The notes under the pieces are model-generated. The model worked only from the letters and a program-made list of their open reading frames with translations. It made no database searches and was not told the origin of the DNA. A DNA stretch of 64,000 bases from an uncultured Streptococcus sp. (GTDB lineage Bacteria; Bacillota; Bacilli; Lactobacillales; Streptococcaceae), in contig CAKQDX010000009.1 in the NCBI GenBank assembly GCA_934229725.1, positions 1 to 64,000 of the forward strand. The letters run 5' to 3'. This document shows positions 1-9,200 of this stretch, one piece after another; position 1 is the first letter of the stretch, and every line of letters starts with the position of its first letter. The translations under genes and the position numbers were made by a program.

Positions 1-38
1 CCTCGTGTCGCAGCTTCATCCTCCGATGTAGCCTATTC

Positions 39-67
39 ATATTATCATCTCTTGCTTACCTTGTCAA
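39..67 (-). promoter_or_regulatory. Strong sigma-A promoter pointing out of the left edge
   Basis: On the minus strand there is TTGACA at 62-67, a 17-base spacer and TAATAT at 39-44, so transcription runs leftward out of the window. Streptococci usually carry an rRNA operon just after ftsH, so this is probably its promoter, with bases 1-32 as the start of its leader. The promoter is seen; the rRNA assignment is inferred because no rRNA sequence lies in the window. Confidence 0.65.
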
Positions 68-112
68 TAACTTTTTTGAAGTTTTAATTTTCTTTTTTTG
101 TAACTTTTATAT

Positions 113-148
113 TCAATAAAAAAGAAGAGTAAACACTCTACTCTTCTT
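113..148 (-). terminator. ftsH terminator overlapping the stop codon
   Basis: AAGAAGAGT at 122-130 pairs with ACTCTTCTT at 140-148. Read on the minus strand the hairpin contains the last ftsH codons and its stop, and is followed by a T-rich tract. Confidence 0.75.
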
Positions 149-2120
149 CATCTTTATTATTCTTTGTTTCAAGTCTCTCTTTGACTTCATCAAAAGATAA
201 AGCATGATTATCTTCCTCAGAATCTTCAAGAGAATCTGCTGGCATTTTACCAGTTTTATAGATTGATTTAATCTGTGCAGCATCTAGTGTTTCATACTTA
301 AGCAAAGCCTCTGCAATGAGAGCATGTGTTTCTCGGTTTGCATTGATAATTTCAGCTGCTTTATCATGTGCTTCAACCAGAAGAGATCGAATTTCTTCAT
401 CAATGAGTTGGGCAGTATGAGCTGAATAAGACTTATCCGGGGTAAATTGACCTGGATTCATAGCATGGTTACCTTCATATTGGACTGGGCCAAGTTTTTC
501 ACTCATACCATATTCAGTAACCATTGCACGGGCTAATTGTGTTGCTTGTTCAAAGTCATTTGAAGCACCTGACGTTTGAACATTAAAGATAATTTCTTCT
601 GCCACACGTCCACCCATAAGTCCTGCCAATTGTTCTTTAAGCTCGTCCTTAGATGACAACATTTGATCCTCTTTGGGTAAAGAAATCATATATCCACCTG
701 CACGACCTCGAGGAACAATAGTAACCTTATGGACATCACGAGCACTAGAAAGGGTTAGACCAACAATCGTATGTCCTGCTTCATGGTAAGCCACAACTTT
801 ACGTTCATGTTCAGATACTTGACGATCTTTCTTAGAAGGACCAGCGATAACACGGTCTTCTGCTTCATCAATATCGCTAGCATCAATCCTTGTCTTACTA
901 CGTCTCGCTGCAACCAAAGCTGCCTCATTTAAAACATTTTCTAGGTCAGCTCCAACAAAACCTGGAGTTTGCTGAGCAACAACCTTAAGGTTAACGTCTT
1001 CAGCCAATGGTTTATTCTTAGCATGGACTTTCAAGATGGCTTCACGACCTTTTACATCTGGACGACCAACAAGAACTTTACGGTCAAATCGTCCTGGACG
1101 CAAGAGAGCTGGATCAAGAACATCGCTACGGTTGGTTGCAGCAATAACAATAATATTCTCATTGCCATCAAACCCATCCATTTCAATCAACAACTGGTTG
1201 AGGGTTTGTTCACGTTCGTCATTTCCACCACCCATTCCGGTGCCACGACGACGACCAACAGCATCAATTTCATCAATAAAGATAATAGCTCTCTCAGCCT
1301 TTTTAGCATCTTCAAACAAGCTACGAACACGGCTTGCTCCGACACCAACAAACATTTCTACAAAATCAGAACCTGAAATACTGAAGAAGGGAACATCTGC
1401 CTCACCAGCCACAGCCTTAGCAAGAAGAGTCTTACCTGTTCCTGGAGGCCCCTCAAGAAGAACACCCTTAGGAATACGTGCTCCTAAAGCCTTGTATTTA
1501 CGCGGGTTTTTGAGGAAATCGACTACTTCTACGAGTTCTTCTTTTTCTTCTTCTGCACCCGCTACATCTGTAAAGCGGACCTTAATATTCTCTTTTGATT
1601 GTGTTTTGGCACGATTGCGACCAAAATTCATAGCGCCTCGATTGCCACCTTGATTCATCATAAAAATGAAGAAAATAGCAATACCAATCAAAGGGATATA
1701 ACTAAAGAGATACGATATCCAAGTGCCACTTGAACTTTCACGTATCATTTTAACATTAACATCAGCTGATTCTGAAGCTGATTGCAATGTTTTCATTGTT
1801 GTTTCGTTCTGAAGAACTGTTGAGGTAAAGCTACGTGTTTCTGACGAAGCGCTACCTAAAAATGGTAAACTAAGGTCTGTATCAACCTTCTCAGCCTTTT
1901 TGTAGTTTCCTTTAACCTCAATGATACTACCGTTTGGTTGATAAGTGATTGATTTCACCTTACCATCTTTAATTTTATTAACCAACTGCGTGTAAGACAG
2001 TGATTGACTTGGACTTTGGCTTCCCCCAGCAAAATACTGGACTCCCGTTACGATTGCAATAATCACTAAGATATAAAGGAAAGCATTCCGCAAGAAGCCA
2101 TTATTATTTTTATTATTCAT
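138..2120 (-). CDS. ftsH: ATP-dependent zinc metalloprotease FtsH
   Basis: Membrane-anchored AAA+ protease that extracts and degrades membrane and short-lived cytosolic proteins. The 660 residues show a first membrane segment at about 12-30, an extracytoplasmic part, a second segment at about 136-155, an AAA+ module with Walker A GPPGTGKT at 224-231 and Walker B IIFIDE at 279-284, and the zinc site HEAGH at 446-450 with a likely third ligand Asp at 522. Length is normal and the C-terminus is acidic, as is common. It is the last gene of the run tilS-hpt-ftsH, 19 bases after hpt, and ends in its own terminator. Confidence 0.98.
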   Translation of the reverse strand: MNNKNNNGFLRNAFLYILVIIAIVTGVQYFAGGSQSPSQSLSYTQLVNKIKDGKVKSITYQPNGSIIEVKGNYKKAEKVDTDLSLPFLGSASSETRSFTSTVLQNETTMKTLQSASESADVNVKMIRESSSGTWISYLFSYIPLIGIAIFFIFMMNQGGNRGAMNFGRNRAKTQSKENIKVRFTDVAGAEEEKEELVEVVDFLKNPRKYKALGARIPKGVLLEGPPGTGKTLLAKAVAGEADVPFFSISGSDFVEMFVGVGASRVRSLFEDAKKAERAIIFIDEIDAVGRRRGTGMGGGNDEREQTLNQLLIEMDGFDGNENIIVIAATNRSDVLDPALLRPGRFDRKVLVGRPDVKGREAILKVHAKNKPLAEDVNLKVVAQQTPGFVGADLENVLNEAALVAARRSKTRIDASDIDEAEDRVIAGPSKKDRQVSEHERKVVAYHEAGHTIVGLTLSSARDVHKVTIVPRGRAGGYMISLPKEDQMLSSKDELKEQLAGLMGGRVAEEIIFNVQTSGASNDFEQATQLARAMVTEYGMSEKLGPVQYEGNHAMNPGQFTPDKSYSAHTAQLIDEEIRSLLVEAHDKAAEIINANRETHALIAEALLKYETLDAAQIKSIYKTGKMPADSLEDSEEDNHALSFDEVKERLETKNNKDEEE

Positions 2121-2139
2121 AAGATAATTAGACCTTTAC

Positions 2140-2682
2140 TTATTTTGTATAAATCTCTTCTTTTAGAACACCAACGTAAGGAAGGTTACGGTACTTTTCG
2201 TCATAGTCTAGTCCGAAACCAACAATAAATTCGTTAGGAACATCGTAACATACATAATCAGCTTCAATGTCAACGACGCGACCTTCTGGTTTATCAAAAA
2301 GAGTTGCTATTTTTACTGAGTTTGCTTTACGGTATTTGAACATATCTCGAAGGTAAAGGAGGGTACGTCCAGTGTCAATGATATCTTCAATAAAGATGAT
2401 ATCTCGTCCTTCAACATTGGTATCAACATCCTTGAGTATCTTTACCTCACCACTGCTGACAGTTCCACCACCATAACTTGAAACGACCATAAAATCCATT
2501 TCAAGATGTGTATCGATATGTTTGATAAGTTCAGCCATAAATGGAACAGCACCTTTTAAAACACCGACTAAAAGAGGATTTTTCCCTTCATAATCTTTTG
2601 TTAATTGCTGACCTAATTCTTTAGTTTTAGCTACGATATCCTCTTGGGAAAAGAGGACTTTTTTAATGTCTTTTTCTAACAT
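2140..2682 (-). CDS. hpt: Hypoxanthine-guanine phosphoribosyltransferase
   Basis: Purine salvage enzyme joining hypoxanthine or guanine to PRPP to give IMP or GMP. The PRPP-binding signature EDIIDTGRT is at residues 99-107, and the length of 180 residues is typical. It lies between tilS and ftsH, an order kept in many Firmicutes. An extended -10 promoter lies in the 80-base gap after tilS, so hpt-ftsH can be transcribed without tilS. Confidence 0.96.
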   Translation of the reverse strand: MLEKDIKKVLFSQEDIVAKTKELGQQLTKDYEGKNPLLVGVLKGAVPFMAELIKHIDTHLEMDFMVVSSYGGGTVSSGEVKILKDVDTNVEGRDIIFIEDIIDTGRTLLYLRDMFKYRKANSVKIATLFDKPEGRVVDIEADYVCYDVPNEFIVGFGLDYDEKYRNLPYVGVLKEEIYTK

Positions 2683-2714
2683 TGGGTTCCCTTTCTCGAA
2701 GTCAATATTGTGTT

Positions 2715-2723
2715 ATTATACCA
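2715..2723 (-). promoter_or_regulatory. Extended -10 promoter of hpt-ftsH
   Basis: The minus strand reads TGG-TATAAT between tilS and hpt. No convincing -35 was found, as is usual for an extended -10 element. Confidence 0.5.
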
Positions 2724-2762
2724 CTTTTACTTCAATCATCGTTATTTAAACATGGTATTTGA

Positions 2763-4028
2763 TTAGAAATTCTTATAAATGACCACAGTGCCATAAAGTA
2801 TAGCATTTTCGGGATTTTTTTTCAAATAGAGACGCCCGGAGACATAAAGAAAGATAATCTGACCATCTTGTTCTCCTATAATAGCTTTTTGTCGTTCCTT
2901 GTCCGGAATTTTATTGTCTATGAAAAGTCGTCTTAATTTTTTATGGTGACTACCAAAGTCAATCTTATCGCCTTTTTGTCTATGACGAATCATAATTGGA
3001 GAATCTGACCAAATATTAACACAATCTACGTTAGGATTGTCATTGAATTCCGAAAAAGTCAATGTGTACTCCTCAAACGTGATAGATTTTCCTAATTCTA
3101 AGTGACGAGGGGAAGATAAAGATAGAGACTCCTCTTGCCTTATTAAGAAATCAGTTTGCGTTTTGACTAATTCATAACCGTTTTTTAGGGGCATCTTTCC
3201 TGAAGCTTTTTTCCTTAGGTAACTTATCAATTGATTAAATTGGCCTTTAGAAAGATTTAAATCAGGAAAAGAGTCTAAATAATTCTGAAGAAGAAGGAGT
3301 TGGATAGCATCTGACTGTTGTTGAAAAACAGATAAATCAGTGATAGTAATATCCTTTGTTAACTCCTCTAGAGCTTGCTCCATAAGACCAATCTCCTCGG
3401 CTAAAAGACAAAGATGCTCCTTAAATCTAGGATTTTCCTGAGATAAGGTAGGGAGATAGGATAGTCTAATGCGATTTCTAAGATAGGCTAATGAAGTATT
3501 ACTCTTATCTTCAAAATGGAAAGTCTCTGGAAGTTGAGCTTTGGTGAGGTGCAAAAAGGGACGAATAATCTGCCCAGTGCCAAATGGTCTTACATCAGAA
3601 ATGCCACTAAGATGTCTTAAACGACTTCCTCTCAATAGCCTCATAAAGATTGTCTCAGCCTGATCATCAGCATGATGGGCTGTTACAAGGGCAGTGTAAC
3701 CATAATCTTTCATAACCTGCTTAAAAAACTCATAGCGAAAGGTACGGGCAGCATTTTCTGAAAACTTTCCTGAGAAGGCACTGTAGTGGAAAGGAATCTT
3801 ATGTTCCTTTGCCCAATGACGTAAATACGCTTCTTCATGCTCCGATTCTTGTCGTTGTTTATGATTAATATGAGCAATCCCCAACTGAATGTCCAAGTCT
3901 TTTTGATGGCTATACAAAAAGTGCAGCAAACTCATCGAGTCTGCTCCACCTGATACTGCTACTAAAATTTTCTTGTGCTGGTTAAAATAACCTTTGGCTT
4001 GCATCAGTCGCAACAATTTTTCTGTCAT
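2763..4028 (-). CDS. tilS: tRNA(Ile)-lysidine synthetase TilS
   Basis: Essential enzyme that converts C34 of tRNA-Ile(CAU) to lysidine, changing its charging and decoding from Met to Ile. The N-type ATP pyrophosphatase P-loop SGGADS is at residues 26-31, and the C-terminal part carries the accessory substrate-binding region; 421 residues is typical. Its ATG shares one base with the stop codon of the upstream serine hydrolase (TAATG), so translation is probably coupled. Confidence 0.95.
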   Translation of the reverse strand: MTEKLLRLMQAKGYFNQHKKILVAVSGGADSMSLLHFLYSHQKDLDIQLGIAHINHKQRQESEHEEAYLRHWAKEHKIPFHYSAFSGKFSENAARTFRYEFFKQVMKDYGYTALVTAHHADDQAETIFMRLLRGSRLRHLSGISDVRPFGTGQIIRPFLHLTKAQLPETFHFEDKSNTSLAYLRNRIRLSYLPTLSQENPRFKEHLCLLAEEIGLMEQALEELTKDITITDLSVFQQQSDAIQLLLLQNYLDSFPDLNLSKGQFNQLISYLRKKASGKMPLKNGYELVKTQTDFLIRQEESLSLSSPRHLELGKSITFEEYTLTFSEFNDNPNVDCVNIWSDSPIMIRHRQKGDKIDFGSHHKKLRRLFIDNKIPDKERQKAIIGEQDGQIIFLYVSGRLYLKKNPENAILYGTVVIYKNF

Positions 4029-5320
4029 TATCTTAAAATTCCATAAACATCATCTGCAATTGAGGTGATTTTGTCATAGCCCTCTTTATCCGTAAAAATC
4101 GATAGAATAAAGGGCGAATCTGTATAAACAATTGCCACATCATGTTTAAAGTCGTAAGCATCTCCTATTTTATGTGCAACAGGAACATCAATGTTTTTTG
4201 AAATACGTTCGCCATCATAGTCTGTACTTGAAAGATAATTGATAATATCCCCATTTTGCCTATAAACAGCCTCCATCAAGGTACCTGCTGCTTTAGCAGT
4301 CAACTCTTTTTTATCCATATTCCAAGATGTCGCTGACGCTTTATCTACAGTTTGTTGAAAGGTTTTATCATATTGATTGGCTACATAGTAACCTAGTATA
4401 TTTGTCGCTACATTATCTGAGTTTTGGGCTACAGCCTTCAACAGATTTTCCAAGCTATAATTTTTATCATCAGGCACTTTACTGATTTTTCCAGAACCAT
4501 CTGGATCATAGGCACCTGGAAATCCATTCACAGCAGAGGTATATTGGTACTCATCTGATAAAGATAACTTCTTATACGACAGACGTTCCTGTGCATAATA
4601 GAGGACACCTAGCTTGGCTACGCTAGCAGCATACATGCTTTTTTCGTCATTGATAGCTGCTATTTTTCCAGTATCAAGTTGCTTAACATAAACTGATATG
4701 CGCTCTTGATTGTTATACTTCTCGTTAAGTACTTTTTGAACAGCCTCAATGCGATTATCAGTAGTTGATAAGTCAGAGGCATTGATCCAACCTTCTCCAT
4801 CTGCAAAATAATAAGTTCCAGCATGTGTCTGGGCAGCTCGACTAACCTTTATCGGTTTGAAACTAGCGAGTTTAGAGTCTGCTTTTTCAGTTCCTAAAAC
4901 GTAAGGCTCTTTGTAAACTGATAAACCATCTTTAGTCCAGAAGGTCATGTCTACTGGTTTTTGATTATAGACACTATCATCAATAATTGATTGCTGATTA
5001 GCGGCTACATAATCACCATCCTGAAGTTGGAAAACAGGTTCACCCTTAGCATTCCAAAAAATAGCAGAAATTGATAGTTTGGTATCTGCTTGAATATTGG
5101 CCTTAAAATCTGTTAATTCTTTGTTCTTATAAGTTAGGATACTTGTTACCGTTCTTGGATTTTTAGGAATCTGTTTAAACTGACTCAAACTAACTGTAGT
5201 GTTTTGAGTCAACTTTTGGACCTGTTTTGAGGTCAGAGTTATCTCTTTCTCCATAGGAAGTAGGATTAAAGGGCTGGAAGATACAAGCACAACGGTTGTA
5301 GCTATAAGGAGCTTTTTCAT
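4028..5320 (-). CDS. Exported beta-lactamase-fold serine hydrolase
   Basis: Protein of 430 residues with an N-terminal signal or anchor segment (about 3-22), a middle region resembling an SH3-like wall-binding part (about 100-185), and a C-terminal class A beta-lactamase/penicillin-binding-like domain. Motif 1 is SVAK (Ser233, Lys236) and motif 2 is SDN at 301-303; the usual KTG triad is replaced by KIG at 384-386. Streptococci keep this gene between divIC and tilS, and the setting suggests a role in cell wall or division rather than antibiotic resistance. Its substrate is not known to me. It overlaps the 43-residue ORF upstream by 4 bases and tilS by 1. Confidence 0.85.
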   Translation of the reverse strand: MKKLLIATTVVLVSSSPLILLPMEKEITLTSKQVQKLTQNTTVSLSQFKQIPKNPRTVTSILTYKNKELTDFKANIQADTKLSISAIFWNAKGEPVFQLQDGDYVAANQQSIIDDSVYNQKPVDMTFWTKDGLSVYKEPYVLGTEKADSKLASFKPIKVSRAAQTHAGTYYFADGEGWINASDLSTTDNRIEAVQKVLNEKYNNQERISVYVKQLDTGKIAAINDEKSMYAASVAKLGVLYYAQERLSYKKLSLSDEYQYTSAVNGFPGAYDPDGSGKISKVPDDKNYSLENLLKAVAQNSDNVATNILGYYVANQYDKTFQQTVDKASATSWNMDKKELTAKAAGTLMEAVYRQNGDIINYLSSTDYDGERISKNIDVPVAHKIGDAYDFKHDVAIVYTDSPFILSIFTDKEGYDKITSIADDVYGILR

Positions 5321-5448
5321 GCCTGCTTCTTCACCTCTACTTTCCTTGGTATATCTGTTTTGAGTTCTTGATTTTTTTCTGATAGTTCCTCTAACTTAGC
5401 TTCTGAGTAGGTTAAAAAAGTTTCTACAGTCTTAAGTAAATCTTTCAT
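5317..5448 (-). CDS. 43-residue conserved-position small protein
   Basis: A short ORF between divIC and the serine hydrolase. It starts with ATG at 5448, overlapping the divIC stop by one base (TAATG), and ends in TGA overlapping the next gene's ATG (ATGA). The predicted protein begins MKDLLKTVETFL, is charged and Glu/Lys-rich, probably helical, and has no membrane segment. The tight overlaps at both ends argue strongly that it is translated, and other streptococci have a small gene at this point. Function unknown. Confidence 0.8.
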   Translation of the reverse strand: MKDLLKTVETFLTYSEAKLEELSEKNQELKTDIPRKVEVKKQA

Positions 5449-5819
5449 TAGGGTAATAAGCTTGGGACAGGATAGATAGACTCTCCTTCACGTGAATAGT
5501 AGTATTTAGCACGCGCATATTTCTCAGCGAAAGCATCATCCTTAAGTTTTTTAGCCAAATCCTTTCGTTCTTTTGTCTGAGTGGACAGTTTCTCATAGTC
5601 TTTCTGAAGTGACAAAACTTCTTTTTCTTGTTGTTTAATATTCATATAGGTCTCAACTAGATTATAAGTTGGCAAGATAAAGAGTAAAACAACAACAAAG
5701 AGAATCCATCCCATAAAGCGATTTCTCTGCTCGTGTTCAGCACGCTCTAAACGTTGCTCTTGATTGGCATTATCTATGTAATCGTTCGTAAGTTGTACAA
5801 TATTAGGCTTCTTGCTCAT
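5448..5819 (-). CDS. divIC: Septum formation initiator DivIC/FtsB family
   Basis: Bitopic division protein expected to act with FtsL and DivIB at the septum. The 123 residues have a basic/acidic N-terminus, one membrane segment at about 37-55, a coiled coil after it and a short extracytoplasmic tail. I start it at ATG 5819 (MSKKPNIVQ), which has AAGGA nine bases upstream; a GTG at 5840 lies in the same frame but has no ribosome-binding site. It overlaps the end of rqcP by 17 bases. Confidence 0.88.
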   Translation of the reverse strand: MSKKPNIVQLTNDYIDNANQEQRLERAEHEQRNRFMGWILFVVVLLFILPTYNLVETYMNIKQQEKEVLSLQKDYEKLSTQTKERKDLAKKLKDDAFAEKYARAKYYYSREGESIYPVPSLLP

Positions 5820-6078
5820 CTGCTTCAATCCTTGTTTCACTTATAATTTCATACATTTTTGCCGCATCTTCTTTTTTAGTACTATCTTTCATTTCGAGTA
5901 CACGAACAGTCAGCAGTTTATTGCCAAAACGAACTTCAATCTGGTCCCCAATCTTCAAATCTGTAGATGACTTAGCGAGCACCCCATTCACTTTTATACG
6001 TCCTTTATCAGCTACTTCTTTAGCTACTGGACGACGTTTGATAATTCGTGATACTTTTAAATATTTGTCTAATCTCAA
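5803..6078 (-). CDS. rqcP: S4-domain protein RqcP (YabO family)
   Basis: Small RNA-binding protein of 91 residues that is essentially one S4 domain (MRLDKYLKVSRIIKRR at the start, then the KGRIKVNG core). In Bacillus the homologue YabO/RqcP works with RqcH on stalled 50S subunits to add C-terminal alanine tails, marking nascent chains for degradation. Here it heads an operon with divIC, the small ORF, the serine hydrolase and tilS. The family is clear; the RQC role is taken from homologues. Confidence 0.88.
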   Translation of the reverse strand: MRLDKYLKVSRIIKRRPVAKEVADKGRIKVNGVLAKSSTDLKIGDQIEVRFGNKLLTVRVLEMKDSTKKEDAAKMYEIISETRIEADEQEA

Positions 6079-6113
6079 TATTATTATTTCCTTTTCGTTA
6101 GGATATCTCTTCT

Positions 6114-6122
6114 ATGATAGCA
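6114..6122 (-). promoter_or_regulatory. Possible extended -10 promoter of the rqcP operon
   Basis: The minus strand reads TGC-TATCAT about 36 bases before the rqcP start and after the mfd terminator, where a new promoter is needed. The -35 region is poor. Confidence 0.4.
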
Positions 6123-6161
6123 TTTTTTTTAGAAAATAGCAGACGAAAGCCTTTTAAAACG

Positions 6162-6196
6162 CAAAAATGAGAGGAACGACACCAGTCGCCCCTCTC
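6162..6196 (-). terminator. mfd terminator
   Basis: GAGAGG at 6169-6174 and CCTCTC at 6191-6196 enclose a further CGAC/GTCG pairing. On the minus strand the stem is followed by ATTTTTGCGTTTT. It separates the pth-mfd transcript from rqcP. Confidence 0.8.
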
Positions 6197-6262
6197 AGGA
6201 GATTTATGAAAAAGAAAAGTTTTAGGATGTTTATAGTATATAGCGACTTACTTAAACTTTCC

Positions 6263-9200
6263 TTAAGCTTCTTTTTTTTCTTTACGTTCTTTGATTTCCA
6301 TAAATGTCTGTCCGAAAATCTTTAACTCTTCAAGGATCTCATAGTCTTTCTTATTACGAACATCAAAGGTAATCTCTACTTTCCCCTTGTTGTCACTAAT
6401 TTTTGCCTTTAAATGCGTTTTAGAGATAGCTTCGAAATAGTCTTGAGTCAAGAAGAATTTTAGAGAAGCTTTTTCAAAACGAACAATAAGACTATCATTC
6501 TTACGATCAACTAATTCTGCAAAGGCAGCATCCAAATAGGCCTTAACCAGACCAATCTCAATGAGATAGGCAACTTGGTCTGGATATTCTCCAAAGCGGT
6601 CAATAAGCTCATCTTGAAGGTCTTGATAGTCTTTCTGATTCTCAATTTCTCGAATACGCTTATAAATTTCAATCTTTTGACGCTCGTCAGAAATATAGTC
6701 GGTTGGAAGATAAGCATCAATTTGAAGATTGAACTCTGCATTTCCTTTACGGCGAACTTGAGTTTTACCTTGACGTTTATTAATAGCCTCTTCCAAGAGT
6801 TGCGAGTACATTTCAAATCCGACTGAGTCAATGAAACCACTTTGAGAAGCACCAAGAATATTTCCTGCACCACGAATTGATAAATCACGCATAGCAATTT
6901 TAAAACCTGATCCTAGTTCTGTGAAGCCCTTAATAGCATCCAAACGCTTCTCAGAGACTTCTGTTAGTACTTTGTCAGGACGATACATGAGGTAGGCATA
7001 AGCAATTCGATTACTACGTCCCACACGACCTCTTAACTGATAAAGGGTAGACAAGCCCATATGGTCTGCATTCTCAATAAAGAGAGTATTGACGTTGGAG
7101 ATATCAATCCCTGTCTCGATAATGGTTGTTGCTACCAAAACATCGTAATCGCCATTTAAGAAATCTAGGAGGGTATTCTCTAGCATCGCCTCACTCATCT
7201 GACCATGTACAAATCCGATACGTGCTTCAGGGACCAACTCATGGAGTTCAGAAACTTTTTGGTCAATTGTTTCAACACGGTTATAAATATAAAAAACTTG
7301 ACCACCTCGGTCCATCTCTCTTAATATCGCTTCTCGAATAAGACCAAGATTGGTTTCCATCACATACGTTTGAACTGGATAACGGTTGGTAGGCGCTGTC
7401 TCAATAATCGACAAGTCACGAATCCCCAACATAGACATATGAAGCGTACGAGGAATCGGGGTAGCAGTAAGTGTAAGGACATCAACCTTAGCTTTTAGCT
7501 CCTTAAGTTTCTCTTTATGTTTCACACCAAAACGTTGCTCTTCATCAATTACTAACAAGCCTAAGTCAGAAAACTTAACATCTTTAGATAACAGACGATG
7601 GGTACCAATGATAATATCAATACGACCTTTAGCTAGATTGTCAATAGTCGCAGTCTGCTCTTTTTTACTTCTAAAACGACTGAGTTCATCCACTTCAACA
7701 GCATGATTTTCAAAACGTTCTTTAAAATTCAAATAGTGCTGATGGGCAAGAACTGTGGTAGGTACTAGGATAGCAACTTGCTTACCATCGTTGACCGCCT
7801 TGAAGGCAGCACGCATAGCCACCTCTGTCTTACCAAAACCAACATCACCAACCAAAAGGCGATCCATGGGTTTATCTGACTCCATGTCTGCCTTAATTTC
7901 TTTGACAGAACGCAACTGATCCACTGTCTCAGCGTAGGCAAAATCATCTTCGAAATCTCTTTGATTATCATCATCTGGTGAAAATGCAAAACCTTTAAGT
8001 TGACTACGCTCGGCATAGAGTTTTAAGAGATCATCGGCAATATCCTCTACCTGCTTGCTTACTTTTTGCTTGGTCCTTTGGAAGCGCCCATCATTGAGTT
8101 TATTAATTTTGGGCTCTTTACCATCTGCCGATACATACTTAGAAAGACTCTCAATCTGCTCCACAGGTAGAGAAATTGTAGCTGCATCCTGATATTGGAT
8201 AGTCAAGTAGTCACGATGCACCCCTTTAATCTCAATGGTCTCAATACCTTTAAATTGTCCGATACCATGAGTCTGGTGTACAACATAATCACCTTTTTCA
8301 AGTTCATTGTAATCTTTAAGACGTTCAGCATTGGAAACATGACTGGCACGCGCACGACGTTTTACTTTTTTATGGAAAATCTCACGTTCAGTGACCAGAA
8401 CAAGCTTTTCATCTGCGAAGTAAAAACCATTGGATAAGTTTCCTAAGACTAACTGAGGCTTATGAGGTATCAAATCTCCAAAACTACTAAGTGGTAAATC
8501 TAGGTCGTATTCTTCCAAGGTTTCCTTCAAAGATTTGAGTTGCTTCTCAGACCCCACTTGTAAAATAACCGTTGCCTTATTTTTGGTATAGCGATGTATT
8601 TCGTCAACCAGTAGTGGAAATTGATTAAAGAACTCCTGCATAGGGTATTGCGTAAATTGATACAACTTATCAAATTTAAGATTCCCTAGTCCCTTATGAA
8701 AATTTGAAAAGAAACTAGCAGGCTGATAGTTTCGCAAAGTCTTAAATGAATCCACAAAGTAATTTAGATGACTTAGCGATTTACCTTGTTGAAGATCCTC
8801 AATTAGAAGATTAGCCACCTCCAATTCAAGACGTCCATGACGATCCACTATCTTTTGAAAATCATCAATGAATACAGGAGTTCCTTTTGGAAGGTAGTCA
8901 AATAAGGTATAAGCTTTGTCATAAAAGAGAGATAGAAACTTACGCAAATCCTTATGACGGTGACCATCAATCGTTACTGACAGAACTTCTTCAAGATAAG
9001 CCTTATGAGGACCTTCTGACTTTGAGACTGCACTTTCTAGGGCCTTCTCAGCACGTTTGTAATCTTCTCTTGTTAAGATAATATCATCTGCCGGTGATAC
9101 GATAACATGCTCTAAATTGTCTAAAGATTTCTGACTATCACTATCAAACTGACGAATGCCATCAATCTCGTCTCCAAAAAATTCTAAACGGTAGGGAAGC

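Noticed and set aside
969..1653. Long plus-strand open frames inside ftsH
   Set aside because: They are antisense shadows of a complete, well-recognised ftsH; no ribosome-binding site or family resemblance.
5487..5496. TTCACGTGAA core inside divIC, possible parS
   Set aside because: The three bases on each side do not fit; five mismatches over the 16-bp consensus.
5820..5840. GTG start for divIC at 5840
   Set aside because: No ribosome-binding site; ATG 5819 has AAGGA at proper distance.
6511..6897. Alternative minus-strand frame inside mfd (128 codons)
   Set aside because: Overlaps a conserved part of Mfd in another frame and has no homology or translation signal.
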